This document shows positions 7,236 to 14,569 of a stretch of DNA of 55,519 nucleotides, piece after piece. The position numbers were made by a program, and so were the translations under genes. This stretch comes from an uncultured Clostridia bacterium (GTDB lineage Bacteria; Bacillota; Clostridia; Monoglobales; Monoglobaceae), in NCBI GenBank assembly GCA_934454115.1, contig CAKSFQ010000016.1, forward strand, positions 1 to 55,519. Reading direction: 5' to 3'. Within the stretch, counting starts at the first letter, position 1, and every line of letters starts with the position of its first letter. The notes beneath the pieces were generated by a model. That model was given only the letters and a program-made list of their open reading frames with translations. It searched no databases and was not told the DNA's origin.

Positions 7236-8702
7236 ATGAATATCGGTGGGTTAGATATCGGAACAACCGGCTGCAAATTGACCGTTTACCAAACGGACGG
7301 AACGCATCTTTGCACGGCGTACCGTGCCTATGATGAGATGCCGGATTATGCGACAAAGAAAACCGATCCGGGACTTTTGCACGCCGGCATCATTTATGAG
7401 GCGGTGGGCGAGGTCATCCGGGAGACGGTCAAAAAAACCACGGTGGATGCGATCGGCGTTACCTCGTTCGGCGAGACGTTTGTGCTGCTGGATGCGGATG
7501 ACCGGATTCTGCTGCCTTCGATTCTCTATGCCGATGCGCGGGGCGTGGAGGAATGCGCCGTCTTTGCGGGGCGGCATACGGAACAAATTACCGGCGTCGC
7601 GCCGGGCTATCTGTTTAGTCTGCCGAAAATCATGTGGGTCAAAAAGCATCACCCTGAGGCGTACGAAAAGGCAAAACGGATTTTGCTGATGCAGGATTTT
7701 GTGGTGTATATGCTGACCGGCACGGCGCAGATTGACTATTCGCTGGCGACCAGAACCATGGGGTTTGATATTCGTAAAAAGCGCTGGAGTAAGACCATGT
7801 TTGATCTTGCCGGCGTGGAAACGGAGAAAATGTCAAAGCCGGTTCCCTCCGGCACCGTTGCGGGAAAAAGCGATCAGTTTGGACTCTCCGGCGCGGTGAT
7901 TGTCAGCGGTTGCCTAGATCAGGTGGCGGCGGCGGTCGGCGCCGGCGCCAGAGAGCCGTTTTGTGCGATGGACGGTATCGGTACGGTGGAATGCGTCCTT
8001 CCGGTTTTAAAAGAGATTCCGGACAGCCGGCAGTTCTACCGGGGCGGCTACGCGGTAATCCCGTATGTGGGCGACGATCAGTATGTCTGCTGCGTGCTTT
8101 CCTTTTCCGGCGGCGCGGCCATCAAGTGGTTTCGGGATCGGATTGCGCCGGGGATCGGTTACGATGCGCTAAACGGCGCGGTAAACACCGAGACGCCAAC
8201 CGGCATTTTGCTGCTGCCGCATTTCGGCGGTGCGGCGACGCCGTACATGGATAGCAAGTCAAGAGCCGCTATGGTCGGTATCACCTACCAAACCGGCAGA
8301 GAAGAGATTTATCAGGCCGTGCTGGAGGGGATTTCCTATGAGATGCGGCTGAACCTTGACGAGGCGGAGAAGAACGGCGTCCGGGTAGAAAGGGTGATTG
8401 CCACCGGCGGCGGCGCTAAGTCGAGGGAGCTGCTTCAGATTAAGGCAAACATTTACCGCCGCCCGGTGACGGCGCTGATGGCAGACGAGGTCGGCGCAGT
8501 CGGAACTATGATGCTGACAGCGGTTGCCATGCATGTCTACGAAGATCTGGAGCAGGCAGGCAGCGCGCTGATTGCAGAAAAGGAGACGTTTTATCCGAAC
8601 GCTGCGGCGGCAGAGCGTTATGAAATTATGTATCAAAAATACCGGGGATTATATCGGGCGGTAAGACCGCTGGTTCATAATATAAAGGAGGAAGAACAAT
8701 GA
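7236..8702 (+). CDS. FGGY-family carbohydrate kinase (xylulokinase-like)
   Basis: 488 residues. The N-terminal FGGY domain opens with GLDIGTTGCKLTVY (ATP-phosphate loop). The C-terminal domain has TGGGAKSRELLQIKANIYRRPV, the adenosine-binding signature. The family phosphorylates ketoses or polyols at the terminal or C1 hydroxyl. Substrate cannot be read from the sequence; the D-lyxose isomerase in the same operon suggests D-xylulose or D-fructose. The start at 7236 has GGGAG 9 nt upstream; an upstream TTG at 7221 is inside the ribosome site. It overlaps the aldolase start by four bases (ATGA), implying coupled translation. Confidence 0.85.
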   Translation: MNIGGLDIGTTGCKLTVYQTDGTHLCTAYRAYDEMPDYATKKTDPGLLHAGIIYEAVGEVIRETVKKTTVDAIGVTSFGETFVLLDADDRILLPSILYADARGVEECAVFAGRHTEQITGVAPGYLFSLPKIMWVKKHHPEAYEKAKRILLMQDFVVYMLTGTAQIDYSLATRTMGFDIRKKRWSKTMFDLAGVETEKMSKPVPSGTVAGKSDQFGLSGAVIVSGCLDQVAAAVGAGAREPFCAMDGIGTVECVLPVLKEIPDSRQFYRGGYAVIPYVGDDQYVCCVLSFSGGAAIKWFRDRIAPGIGYDALNGAVNTETPTGILLLPHFGGAATPYMDSKSRAAMVGITYQTGREEIYQAVLEGISYEMRLNLDEAEKNGVRVERVIATGGGAKSRELLQIKANIYRRPVTALMADEVGAVGTMMLTAVAMHVYEDLEQAGSALIAEKETFYPNAAAAERYEIMYQKYRGLYRAVRPLVHNIKEEEQ

Positions 8703-9532
8703 TTGTAACATTAAACGAAGTGATGCAGTATGCAGAGGCAAACGGCTGCGCCATCGGCGCATTTAATGCAGTGAATCTGGAAAGCATGCAGGCGATTTTG
8801 GGTGCGGCGGAGGAACTGGATCAGCCGGTCATCTTAATGCACGCCCAGGTTCATGAGGAGATGGGGCTTTGCAAGATGGAGACCATGGCGCCGATTATGC
8901 AGCTGCTCGCTGAGCGTGCCTCGGTTCCCGTGTGTCTGCACTTAGACCACGGCACCTCGCTGGGGTATTTAAACCGCGCCTTAGAACTGGGCTTTACCTC
9001 GGTGATGTATGACGGTTCTGCTTTAGATTATGACCGCAACTGCGCCAATACGCAGATAATCCGCGCGGTTGCTGACCAGTACGGCGCCAGCGTCGAGGCA
9101 GAAATCGGCAGCATGGGAGCCAGGGAGAGCGGAAGCGGAGGCGGCGAGAGCATCTACACCGATCCCGAGATGGCGAAAAAGTTTGTAGAGGACACCGGGA
9201 TTGATGCGCTGGCCTGCTCGTTCGGGACGGTACACGGTCTGTACCTAACCGAGCCGAAGCTGGATTTTGACCGGGTAAAAACCATTCGGTCAATGATCGA
9301 TGTGCCGATCGTGATGCACGGCGGCAGCGGCGTGTGCGCAGAGGATTATAAAAAGCTGATTCAGCTTGGTGTGCGTAAGATTAACTACTATACCTATATG
9401 GCAAAGGCCGGCGGACAGGGGGTTGCCGATATGGAGGATCGCCGGTTCTTCCATGATATTGCCGTTGCGGCAGAAAAAGCCATGAAGGCCGATGTGAAAA
9501 AGGCAATGACCGTTTTTGCAGGACTGGAATAG
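8699..9532 (+). CDS. Class II fructose-bisphosphate aldolase family protein
   Basis: 277 residues, the usual length. HLDHGTS (about 81-87) gives the catalytic Asp and a zinc-binding His. EAEIGSMG, SFGTVHGLY and MHGGSG supply the remaining zinc and phosphate ligands. The loop usually reading KIN(V/I)xT is KINYYTYM here, a subgroup variant. The family cleaves ketose phosphates to DHAP plus an aldehyde. Between a sugar kinase and a D-lyxose isomerase it more likely acts on the operon's sugar phosphate than in glycolysis. AAAGGAGG lies 7-8 nt before the ATG. Confidence 0.88.
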   Translation: MIVTLNEVMQYAEANGCAIGAFNAVNLESMQAILGAAEELDQPVILMHAQVHEEMGLCKMETMAPIMQLLAERASVPVCLHLDHGTSLGYLNRALELGFTSVMYDGSALDYDRNCANTQIIRAVADQYGASVEAEIGSMGARESGSGGGESIYTDPEMAKKFVEDTGIDALACSFGTVHGLYLTEPKLDFDRVKTIRSMIDVPIVMHGGSGVCAEDYKKLIQLGVRKINYYTYMAKAGGQGVADMEDRRFFHDIAVAAEKAMKADVKKAMTVFAGLE

Positions 9533-9544
9533 GAGGAAAATGCG

Positions 9545-10225
9545 ATGAAACGTTCGGAAATCAATGCTCTTTTAAAAGACGCCGTGGATTTTATGCAAAG
9601 TATGCAGATAAAGCTGCCGCCGTTTGCGTATTTTGCGCCGGAGGAATGGGCAAAAAAGGACAGCGCCTGGGATGAAATCCGGGATAACATGCTGGGCTGG
9701 GATATCACCGACTTTGGCGGCGGCGAATTTTTGAAAAAAGGGCTGCTGCTCTTTACCATGCGCAACGGAAACCTGTACGATGACCGCTATACCAAGCCCT
9801 ATGCCGAAAAGTATCTGATTGTGGAAGAGGGGCAGGTGACGCCGTTCCATTTTCATTGGAAGAAGATGGAGGACATCATCAACCGCGGCGGCGGCAACCT
9901 TTTGGTGCAGGTTTATAACGATGACGGAAACGGCGGCTTTGCCGATACGCCGGTAAAAATCATGTCGGACGGACATTGCTTTACCGTGCCGGCCGGCGAG
10001 ATTCTGCGTCTGACGCCTGGGCAGAGCATCTCTATTTACTGCGGCATGTATCATGCCTTCTGGGGCGAAGAAGGCAGCGGAAAGGTATTGCTCGGCGAGG
10101 TATCGCAGGTCAATGACGACAATACCGATAATCGATTTTATGAAGAACAGGGGCGTTTTCCGGAAATTGAGGAGGACGAGGCGCCGCTGTACCTGCTCTG
10201 TAATGAGTATCCCAAAGCAGGATAA
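9545..10225 (+). CDS. D-lyxose isomerase (D-lyxose ketol-isomerase family)
   Basis: 226 residues. A cupin-type barrel with metal ligands in TPFHFHW (about 98-104), the Glu/Lys that follow, and the distal GMYHAFWGEE (about 164-173) matches the YdaE/DUF1498 family. Characterised members interconvert D-lyxose and D-xylulose, and often D-mannose and D-fructose. AGGAGG lies 7 nt before the ATG, 12 bases after the aldolase stop codon, so it is the third gene of the operon and is followed by a terminator. Confidence 0.88.
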   Translation: MKRSEINALLKDAVDFMQSMQIKLPPFAYFAPEEWAKKDSAWDEIRDNMLGWDITDFGGGEFLKKGLLLFTMRNGNLYDDRYTKPYAEKYLIVEEGQVTPFHFHWKKMEDIINRGGGNLLVQVYNDDGNGGFADTPVKIMSDGHCFTVPAGEILRLTPGQSISIYCGMYHAFWGEEGSGKVLLGEVSQVNDDNTDNRFYEEQGRFPEIEEDEAPLYLLCNEYPKAG

Positions 10226-10245
10226 GCAAAATGCGGGCGATAAAG

Positions 10246-10293
10246 AAGCCGCCGCCGGACGGGACAACACAACCCTGTCCGCGCGCGGCTTTT
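10246..10293 (+). terminator. Intrinsic terminator of the lyxose operon
   Basis: AAGCCGC (10246-10252) pairs with GCGGCTT (10285-10291), with an inner GGAC/GTCC stem, followed by TTTT. It lies 20 bases after the isomerase stop codon. Confidence 0.75.
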
Positions 10294-10410
10294 GCATTGC
10301 CCGTAAAATATTGTGTTACCATGGATGGATGACAAAAAAATGAGAAAAGGAACTCCAAACATGATATAATGTTTAACAACCAAGAAAAACAGGAGTCAAA
10401 GGAGTCGTTT

Positions 10411-10650
10411 TCTCATGCAATTCTAACATCAAATGCCCACTTTCGTCAACGGGTAAAAAAAGTTACAAAATCGGAGGGACAGAAGCAGCAAAATGCTATA
10501 AAAGAAGCCGACGGACAATCTGTGAATGGCGAGTAAAATAGGACGGGAAGAGTTAGAAAAACCTTTTGGACAAAAGCCACAGACCCCGCCATCATCCCAA
10601 TGAACATACGCCTGAAGAAAAGGAAATGACCTTAATCAACAAACCTGACA
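10411..10650 (+). pseudogene. Relic of an IS481-type transposase (N-terminal fragment)
   Basis: Translation gives HAILTSNAHFRQRV in one frame (from 10411). After a one-base shift near 10455 it gives GGTEAAKCYKRSRRTICEW and, past two in-frame TAG codons (10537 and 10552), DKSHRPRHHPNEHTPEEKEM. This order matches the N-terminal helix-turn-helix region of clostridial IS481-like transposases (SNAHFRQRV, GVTEA, SHRPHHHP, HTxEE). The catalytic DDE part is absent. The stretch from about 10312 to 10680 is otherwise without genes and probably all derives from the element; TGATATAATG at about 10363 may be its old promoter. Confidence 0.75.
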
Positions 10651-10693
10651 AAATTAAGCCCTACACCCGGCAGAATCGAAACCAAAATATCAC

Positions 10694-10722
10694 TTGACAT
10701 TGTGGGTAAAATATGATATGAT
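10694..10722 (+). promoter_or_regulatory. rpsO promoter
   Basis: TTGACA (10694-10699), 17-base spacer, TATGAT (10717-10722), followed by a 127-base untranslated leader. Confidence 0.88.
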
Positions 10723-10849
10723 AACCGTTGCGTGCAATGAGAAGGCTTTCCTTTTTCTTGACGCAAAACCTATGGCTTAGATTTCGGGGCAAAGTATCTC
10801 CGCCCATTTCCAAGCGATACGGGGATTGATTTTTATGGAGGTGAAAAAC
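10723..10849 (+). promoter_or_regulatory. Structured 5' leader of rpsO
   Basis: Two stems are visible: TTGCGT (10728-10733) with ACGCAA (10761-10766), holding an inner AAGG/CCTT helix, and ATCTCCG (10796-10802) with CGGGGAT (10820-10826), just before the ribosome site. Leaders of rpsO in Bacillota often bind S15 for autoregulation. The stems are seen; S15 binding is inferred. Confidence 0.5.
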
Positions 10850-11113
10850 ATGGACAAGGAAACCAAGCAGGAAATTATCAAAAAGTATGCCGTTCACGAA
10901 GGGGACACCGGTTCTCCGGAGGTTCAGATTGCGCTGCTCTCTTACCGCATTGATCACTTGAACGAGCACTTAAAGACCCACAAGAAGGATCACCATTCCA
11001 GACGTGGTCTGCTTAAGATGGTCGGTGTCCGCCGGCGCTTTTTAAAGTACCTGGCTAAGATTGACATCAACCGTTACCGTGCCATCGTAGAAAAACTTGG
11101 CTTAAGACACTAA
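10850..11113 (+). CDS. rpsO: 30S ribosomal protein S15
   Basis: 87 residues, the normal length. The sequence from [21 protein letters not shown] through [20 protein letters not shown] is the standard S15, which binds the central domain of 16S rRNA in the 30S subunit. GGAGG lies 7-8 nt before the ATG at 10850; an in-frame upstream start at 10826 is in the leader and would add non-family residues. It is followed by a terminator-like hairpin, a long processing-type hairpin and pnp, the classic rpsO-pnp pairing. Confidence 0.97.
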   Translation: MDKETKQEIIKKYAVHEGDTGSPEVQIALLSYRIDHLNEHLKTHKKDHHSRRGLLKMVGVRRRFLKYLAKIDINRYRAIVEKLGLRH

Positions 11114-11120
11114 TGATAAG

Positions 11121-11147
11121 GGGCAGTCTATGTTTAGGCTGCCCTTT
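11121..11147 (+). terminator. Hairpin behind rpsO (partial terminator)
   Basis: GGGCAG (11121-11126) pairs with CTGCCC (11139-11144), followed by only TTT. The weak T-tract suggests read-through into pnp. Confidence 0.55.
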
Positions 11148-11162
11148 ACGCTATTTCACAGA

Positions 11163-11239
11163 AGCCTGTGTTTAGCAGTTAAAAATTTATCCTCTCGCAC
11201 TCCTTGGGGAGCATAGATTTTTAAGTGCTAGGACAGGCC
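11163..11239 (+). promoter_or_regulatory. Long hairpin in the rpsO-pnp gap, likely pnp mRNA processing site
   Basis: The arm 11163-11190 pairs with 11213-11239 over about 23 positions (AGCCTGT with ACAGGC, TTAGCA with TGCTA, TTAAAAATTTAT with ATAGATTTTTAA), with a few mismatches and one bulge. An inner CTCC/GGAG helix caps it. In E. coli a comparable pnp leader stem is cut by RNase III and allows PNPase to control its own mRNA. That role here is inferred from position and shape. Confidence 0.6.
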
Positions 11240-11273
11240 TCTCAAAAAAGATTTGATTCAGGAGGTATTTGCA

Positions 11274-13361
11274 ATGACAAAGGTTTATGAAACAGAAGTT
11301 GCCGGAAGAAAACTGTCCTTAGAATTCGGCAAGGTTGCAGGGCTGGCAAACGGCTCGGTCGTTGTTCGTTACGGCGACACCGTTGTGCTGAGCGCCGCGA
11401 CCGCATCGGACAAGCCCAGAGACGGGATTGACTTCTTCCCGCTCAGCATCGATTATGAAGAAAAAATGTACGCAGTCGGCAAGATTCCCGGCGGCTTTAC
11501 CCGCCGGGAGGGACGGCCGTCCGAAAACGCGATTTTGACCGCCCGTGTCATCGACCGTCCGATGCGTCCGCTCTTCCCGAAGGATTTGCGCAACGACGTA
11601 TCGATCGTTTCCACCGTTCTCTCGGTAGAACAGGATAACGCACCGGAATTTTGTGCGATGATCGGTTCTTCGGTTGCGGTCTCCGTTTCGGACATTCCGT
11701 TTCACGGCCCGATTGCGGCGGTTTATGTCGGCCTGGTGGACGGTGAATTTGTCATCAATCCCACCGAGGCACAGCGTGAAGTCAGCCGTCTTAGTCTGAC
11801 AGTTGCCGGCAGTGCGAAAAAGGTTGTTATGATTGAGGCCGGCGCAAAAGAAGTGCCGGAGGACACCATGTTTGAAGCCATCATGTTTGCGCATGATGAA
11901 ATTAAAAAACTGTGCGCCTTTATCCAAAAGATTCAGGACGAAATCGGAAAGCCGAAGTTTGAATACGAACACATGGTTGTTGACGAGCAGCTCTTTACCG
12001 ATATCCGCGCCTTTGCGGAGGATATGGTGAAAGAAGCCATGGACACCGACGACAAAACCGTACGTGACGCACGTCTTTTGGTGGTCTATGACAAGGTGTA
12101 CGAGGCTTTTCAGGAAAAATATCCGAAGGAAGAATACCAGGCACAGATCGATGAGGCGCTTTATAAGCTGCAAAAGACGGTTGTCAGAAACTGGCTGATG
12201 TACGACAAAAAGCGTGTGGACGGCCGCGGTATTTTAGAGCTGCGTCCGCTGTCCGCTGAAGTCGGACTTCTGCCGAGAGCGCACGGCAGCGGCCTCTTCA
12301 GCCGCGGTCAGACCCAGGTTTTGACCGTAGCAACCCTGGGCCCGCTCGGTGACGCCAAGATTATTGACGGCCTTGATAATGAGGAATACCGCAGATATCT
12401 GCATCACTATAACTTCCCGTCTTACAGCGTGGGTGAGACCCGTCCGTCCCGCGGTCCCGGCCGCCGTGAGATCGGCCACGGTGCACTGGCAGAACGCGCT
12501 TTGGTTCCGGTGCTCCCGTCTGAGGAGGAGTTTCCCTATGCCATCCGTTTGGTGTCCGAGGTTTTAAGCTCGAACGGTTCGACCTCGCAGGCCAGCATTT
12601 GCGGCAGTACCCTGGCGTTGATGGATGCCGGTGTACCGATCAAAAAGCCGGTTGCCGGAATTTCGGTCGGCTTGATTACCGATCCGGAGGATGAGGACAA
12701 CTTCCTGACCATGGTCGACATCCAGGGCGTTGAGGACTTCTTCGGCGACATGGACTTTAAGGTTGCCGGCACCAAAGACGGTATTACCGCCATTCAGATG
12801 GACTTAAAGGTAGACGGTCTGACCCCGGCGATCATTCGTACCGCACTGGAACAGACCAAAAACGCAAGATACTATATCTTAGACGAGGTTATGCTCAAGG
12901 CGATTGCCGCACCGAGAGAGGATCTCTCTCCGTACGCACCCAAGATCATTCACATGAGTATTCCGGTGGATAAGATTCGTGAAGTCATCGGCAGCGGCGG
13001 CAAGGTAATCCAGGGCATTATCGCAGAAACCGGCGCTAAGATTGACATTGAGGACGATGGCAGAGTCTTTATTGCGGCTGTGGATACCGAGATGGGCGAA
13101 AAGGCACAAAAGATGATTGAAATGATCGTCAAAGAACCGGAAGTCGGCGAAATCTATGAAGGCCCCGTGGTTCGGATTATGGACTTTGGCGCATTTGTAG
13201 AGCTGCTGCCCGGGAAGGACGGTTTGATCCACATTTCCAAGCTGGCAAAGGGCAGAGTGGAAAAGGTAACCGATGTGGTGAAAGAGGGCGATATCGTCAA
13301 GGTAGAAGTCATCGAAATTGACGATAAGGGCCGTATCAATCTGCGGAGACTCGAACAGTAA
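11274..13361 (+). CDS. pnp: Polyribonucleotide nucleotidyltransferase (PNPase)
   Basis: 695 residues with the full domain order: RNase PH domain 1 (1-145), linker helices (145-235), RNase PH domain 2 (about 310-540, with [17 protein letters not shown]), KH domain (about 555-615, [12 protein letters not shown]) and S1 domain (about 620-692, [17 protein letters not shown]). It degrades RNA 3' to 5' using phosphate. GGAGG lies 8-9 nt before the ATG at 11274. The gene follows rpsO and ends in a strong terminator. Confidence 0.97.
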   Translation: MTKVYETEVAGRKLSLEFGKVAGLANGSVVVRYGDTVVLSAATASDKPRDGIDFFPLSIDYEEKMYAVGKIPGGFTRREGRPSENAILTARVIDRPMRPLFPKDLRNDVSIVSTVLSVEQDNAPEFCAMIGSSVAVSVSDIPFHGPIAAVYVGLVDGEFVINPTEAQREVSRLSLTVAGSAKKVVMIEAGAKEVPEDTMFEAIMFAHDEIKKLCAFIQKIQDEIGKPKFEYEHMVVDEQLFTDIRAFAEDMVKEAMDTDDKTVRDARLLVVYDKVYEAFQEKYPKEEYQAQIDEALYKLQKTVVRNWLMYDKKRVDGRGILELRPLSAEVGLLPRAHGSGLFSRGQTQVLTVATLGPLGDAKIIDGLDNEEYRRYLHHYNFPSYSVGETRPSRGPGRREIGHGALAERALVPVLPSEEEFPYAIRLVSEVLSSNGSTSQASICGSTLALMDAGVPIKKPVAGISVGLITDPEDEDNFLTMVDIQGVEDFFGDMDFKVAGTKDGITAIQMDLKVDGLTPAIIRTALEQTKNARYYILDEVMLKAIAAPREDLSPYAPKIIHMSIPVDKIREVIGSGGKVIQGIIAETGAKIDIEDDGRVFIAAVDTEMGEKAQKMIEMIVKEPEVGEIYEGPVVRIMDFGAFVELLPGKDGLIHISKLAKGRVEKVTDVVKEGDIVKVEVIEIDDKGRINLRRLEQ

Positions 13362-13371
13362 GGCACAACCG

Positions 13372-13399
13372 AAGGCGCGGCACAGTCCGCGCCTTTTTT
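13372..13399 (+). terminator. Intrinsic terminator of pnp
   Basis: AAGGCGCGG, 6-base loop, CCGCGCCTT, then a run of T. It lies 10 bases past the stop codon. Confidence 0.9.
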
Positions 13400-13436
13400 G
13401 TTCACAATAATTTTACATCTCGGCATGGAATTTATT

Positions 13437-13465
13437 TTGACATTATGTGAAAATCGTGCTATATT
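13437..13465 (+). promoter_or_regulatory. Promoter of the ABC exporter operon
   Basis: TTGACA (13437-13442), 17-base spacer, TATATT (13460-13465), 36 bases upstream of the ATPase start. Confidence 0.85.
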
Positions 13466-13501
13466 AAGTAGATAAGAACAGGGTTTGAAGGAGTGAATCA
13501 G

Positions 13502-14569
13502 ATGGAAAGCAAAACACAGACCGATATGGCGGCATCGGCCAAGGAGACGCATGACTGCCCGGCCATTGCCATTGAAAATTTAAGCAAGTTTTACGGCGCG
13601 AACCAAGCGCTCTGCGGCATCAGCTTTGCCGTGCAAAAGGGCGAAATCATGGGTTTTTTGGGCCCGAACGGCGCCGGAAAATCCACCGCGATGAATATCT
13701 TAACCGGCTATCTGGCGCCCGGCGGCGGCAGCGTCAGGATTGACGGCATCGACATTGCCGAGGATCCAGACAGCGCACGGAAAAAAATTGGCTACCTGCC
13801 GGAGATTCCGCCGCTTTATACGGATATGACCGTCATGGAATACCTCAGCTTTGTCTATGATCTGAAAAACGTTAAAAAGGACGACAAGGGTGCGCATCTT
13901 CGAAAGGTGATGGAAAAAGTCCGGATCAGCGACGTAAAAGGGCGGCTGATCCGCAACCTCTCCAAGGGCTACCGGCAGCGCGTCGGACTGGCACAGGCTT
14001 TGATCGGCGACCCGGAGGTTTTGGTGCTGGATGAGCCGACCGTTGGACTGGATCCGCGGCAGATTCTTGAAATCCGCGAGGTCATCAGCGAGCTTGGAAA
14101 AAACCGTACCGTTATTTTAAGTACCCACATTTTGCAGGAAGTCAGCGCGGTCTGTGACAGCTACACCATCATCAACCGCGGCCGTATTGTCTCGACCGGG
14201 CGGATGTCGGATTTAACCCACGGAGACGACGGCGCGCGCTATCTGCTGCGCGTGAGGGGAGACGGCACGGCAGAGAGTAATCTTTTATGCGAAATTGACG
14301 GTGTAGAGGCGGCAGACATCCGACCCTGTGACGAGGAGAATGCCGCGGACATCCTGGTGACGGTACGCCGGGGCAGTGACCTCAGAGAGGCCATCTTCCG
14401 CCGCTTTGCCGCCGCCGATTGTCCGATTCTGGCGTTTTCAGCCGCGCGGACGTCACTGGAAGAAACATTTATGCACATTATCAGCGCCGAGCCGTCCGCT
14501 GCACAAAAAACCGATGATACACTGCCGCAGACGGACGATGCGGCACAAAAAGGAGGCGAAAGCGCATGA
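13502..14569 (+). CDS. ABC transporter ATP-binding protein, GldA-like
   Basis: 355 residues. Walker A is GPNGAGKST (about 54-62), the ABC signature is LSKGYRQRVGLAQAL (about 154-168), and Walker B is VLVLDEPTVGLDP. A C-terminal domain of about 100 residues follows the ATPase, as in GldA/NatA-type exporters. GAAGGAG lies 8 nt before the ATG at 13502. Its stop overlaps the next gene's start (ATGA). With the next two genes it forms a complete exporter-like unit. Its cargo is not known. Confidence 0.88.
   Translation: MESKTQTDMAASAKETHDCPAIAIENLSKFYGANQALCGISFAVQKGEIMGFLGPNGAGKSTAMNILTGYLAPGGGSVRIDGIDIAEDPDSARKKIGYLPEIPPLYTDMTVMEYLSFVYDLKNVKKDDKGAHLRKVMEKVRISDVKGRLIRNLSKGYRQRVGLAQALIGDPEVLVLDEPTVGLDPRQILEIREVISELGKNRTVILSTHILQEVSAVCDSYTIINRGRIVSTGRMSDLTHGDDGARYLLRVRGDGTAESNLLCEIDGVEAADIRPCDEENAADILVTVRRGSDLREAIFRRFAAADCPILAFSAARTSLEETFMHIISAEPSAAQKTDDTLPQTDDAAQKGGESA

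Noticed and set aside
11319..12173. 284-codon minus-strand frame inside pnp
   Set aside because: Mirror of the conserved PNPase gene; no start signal or recognisable domain.
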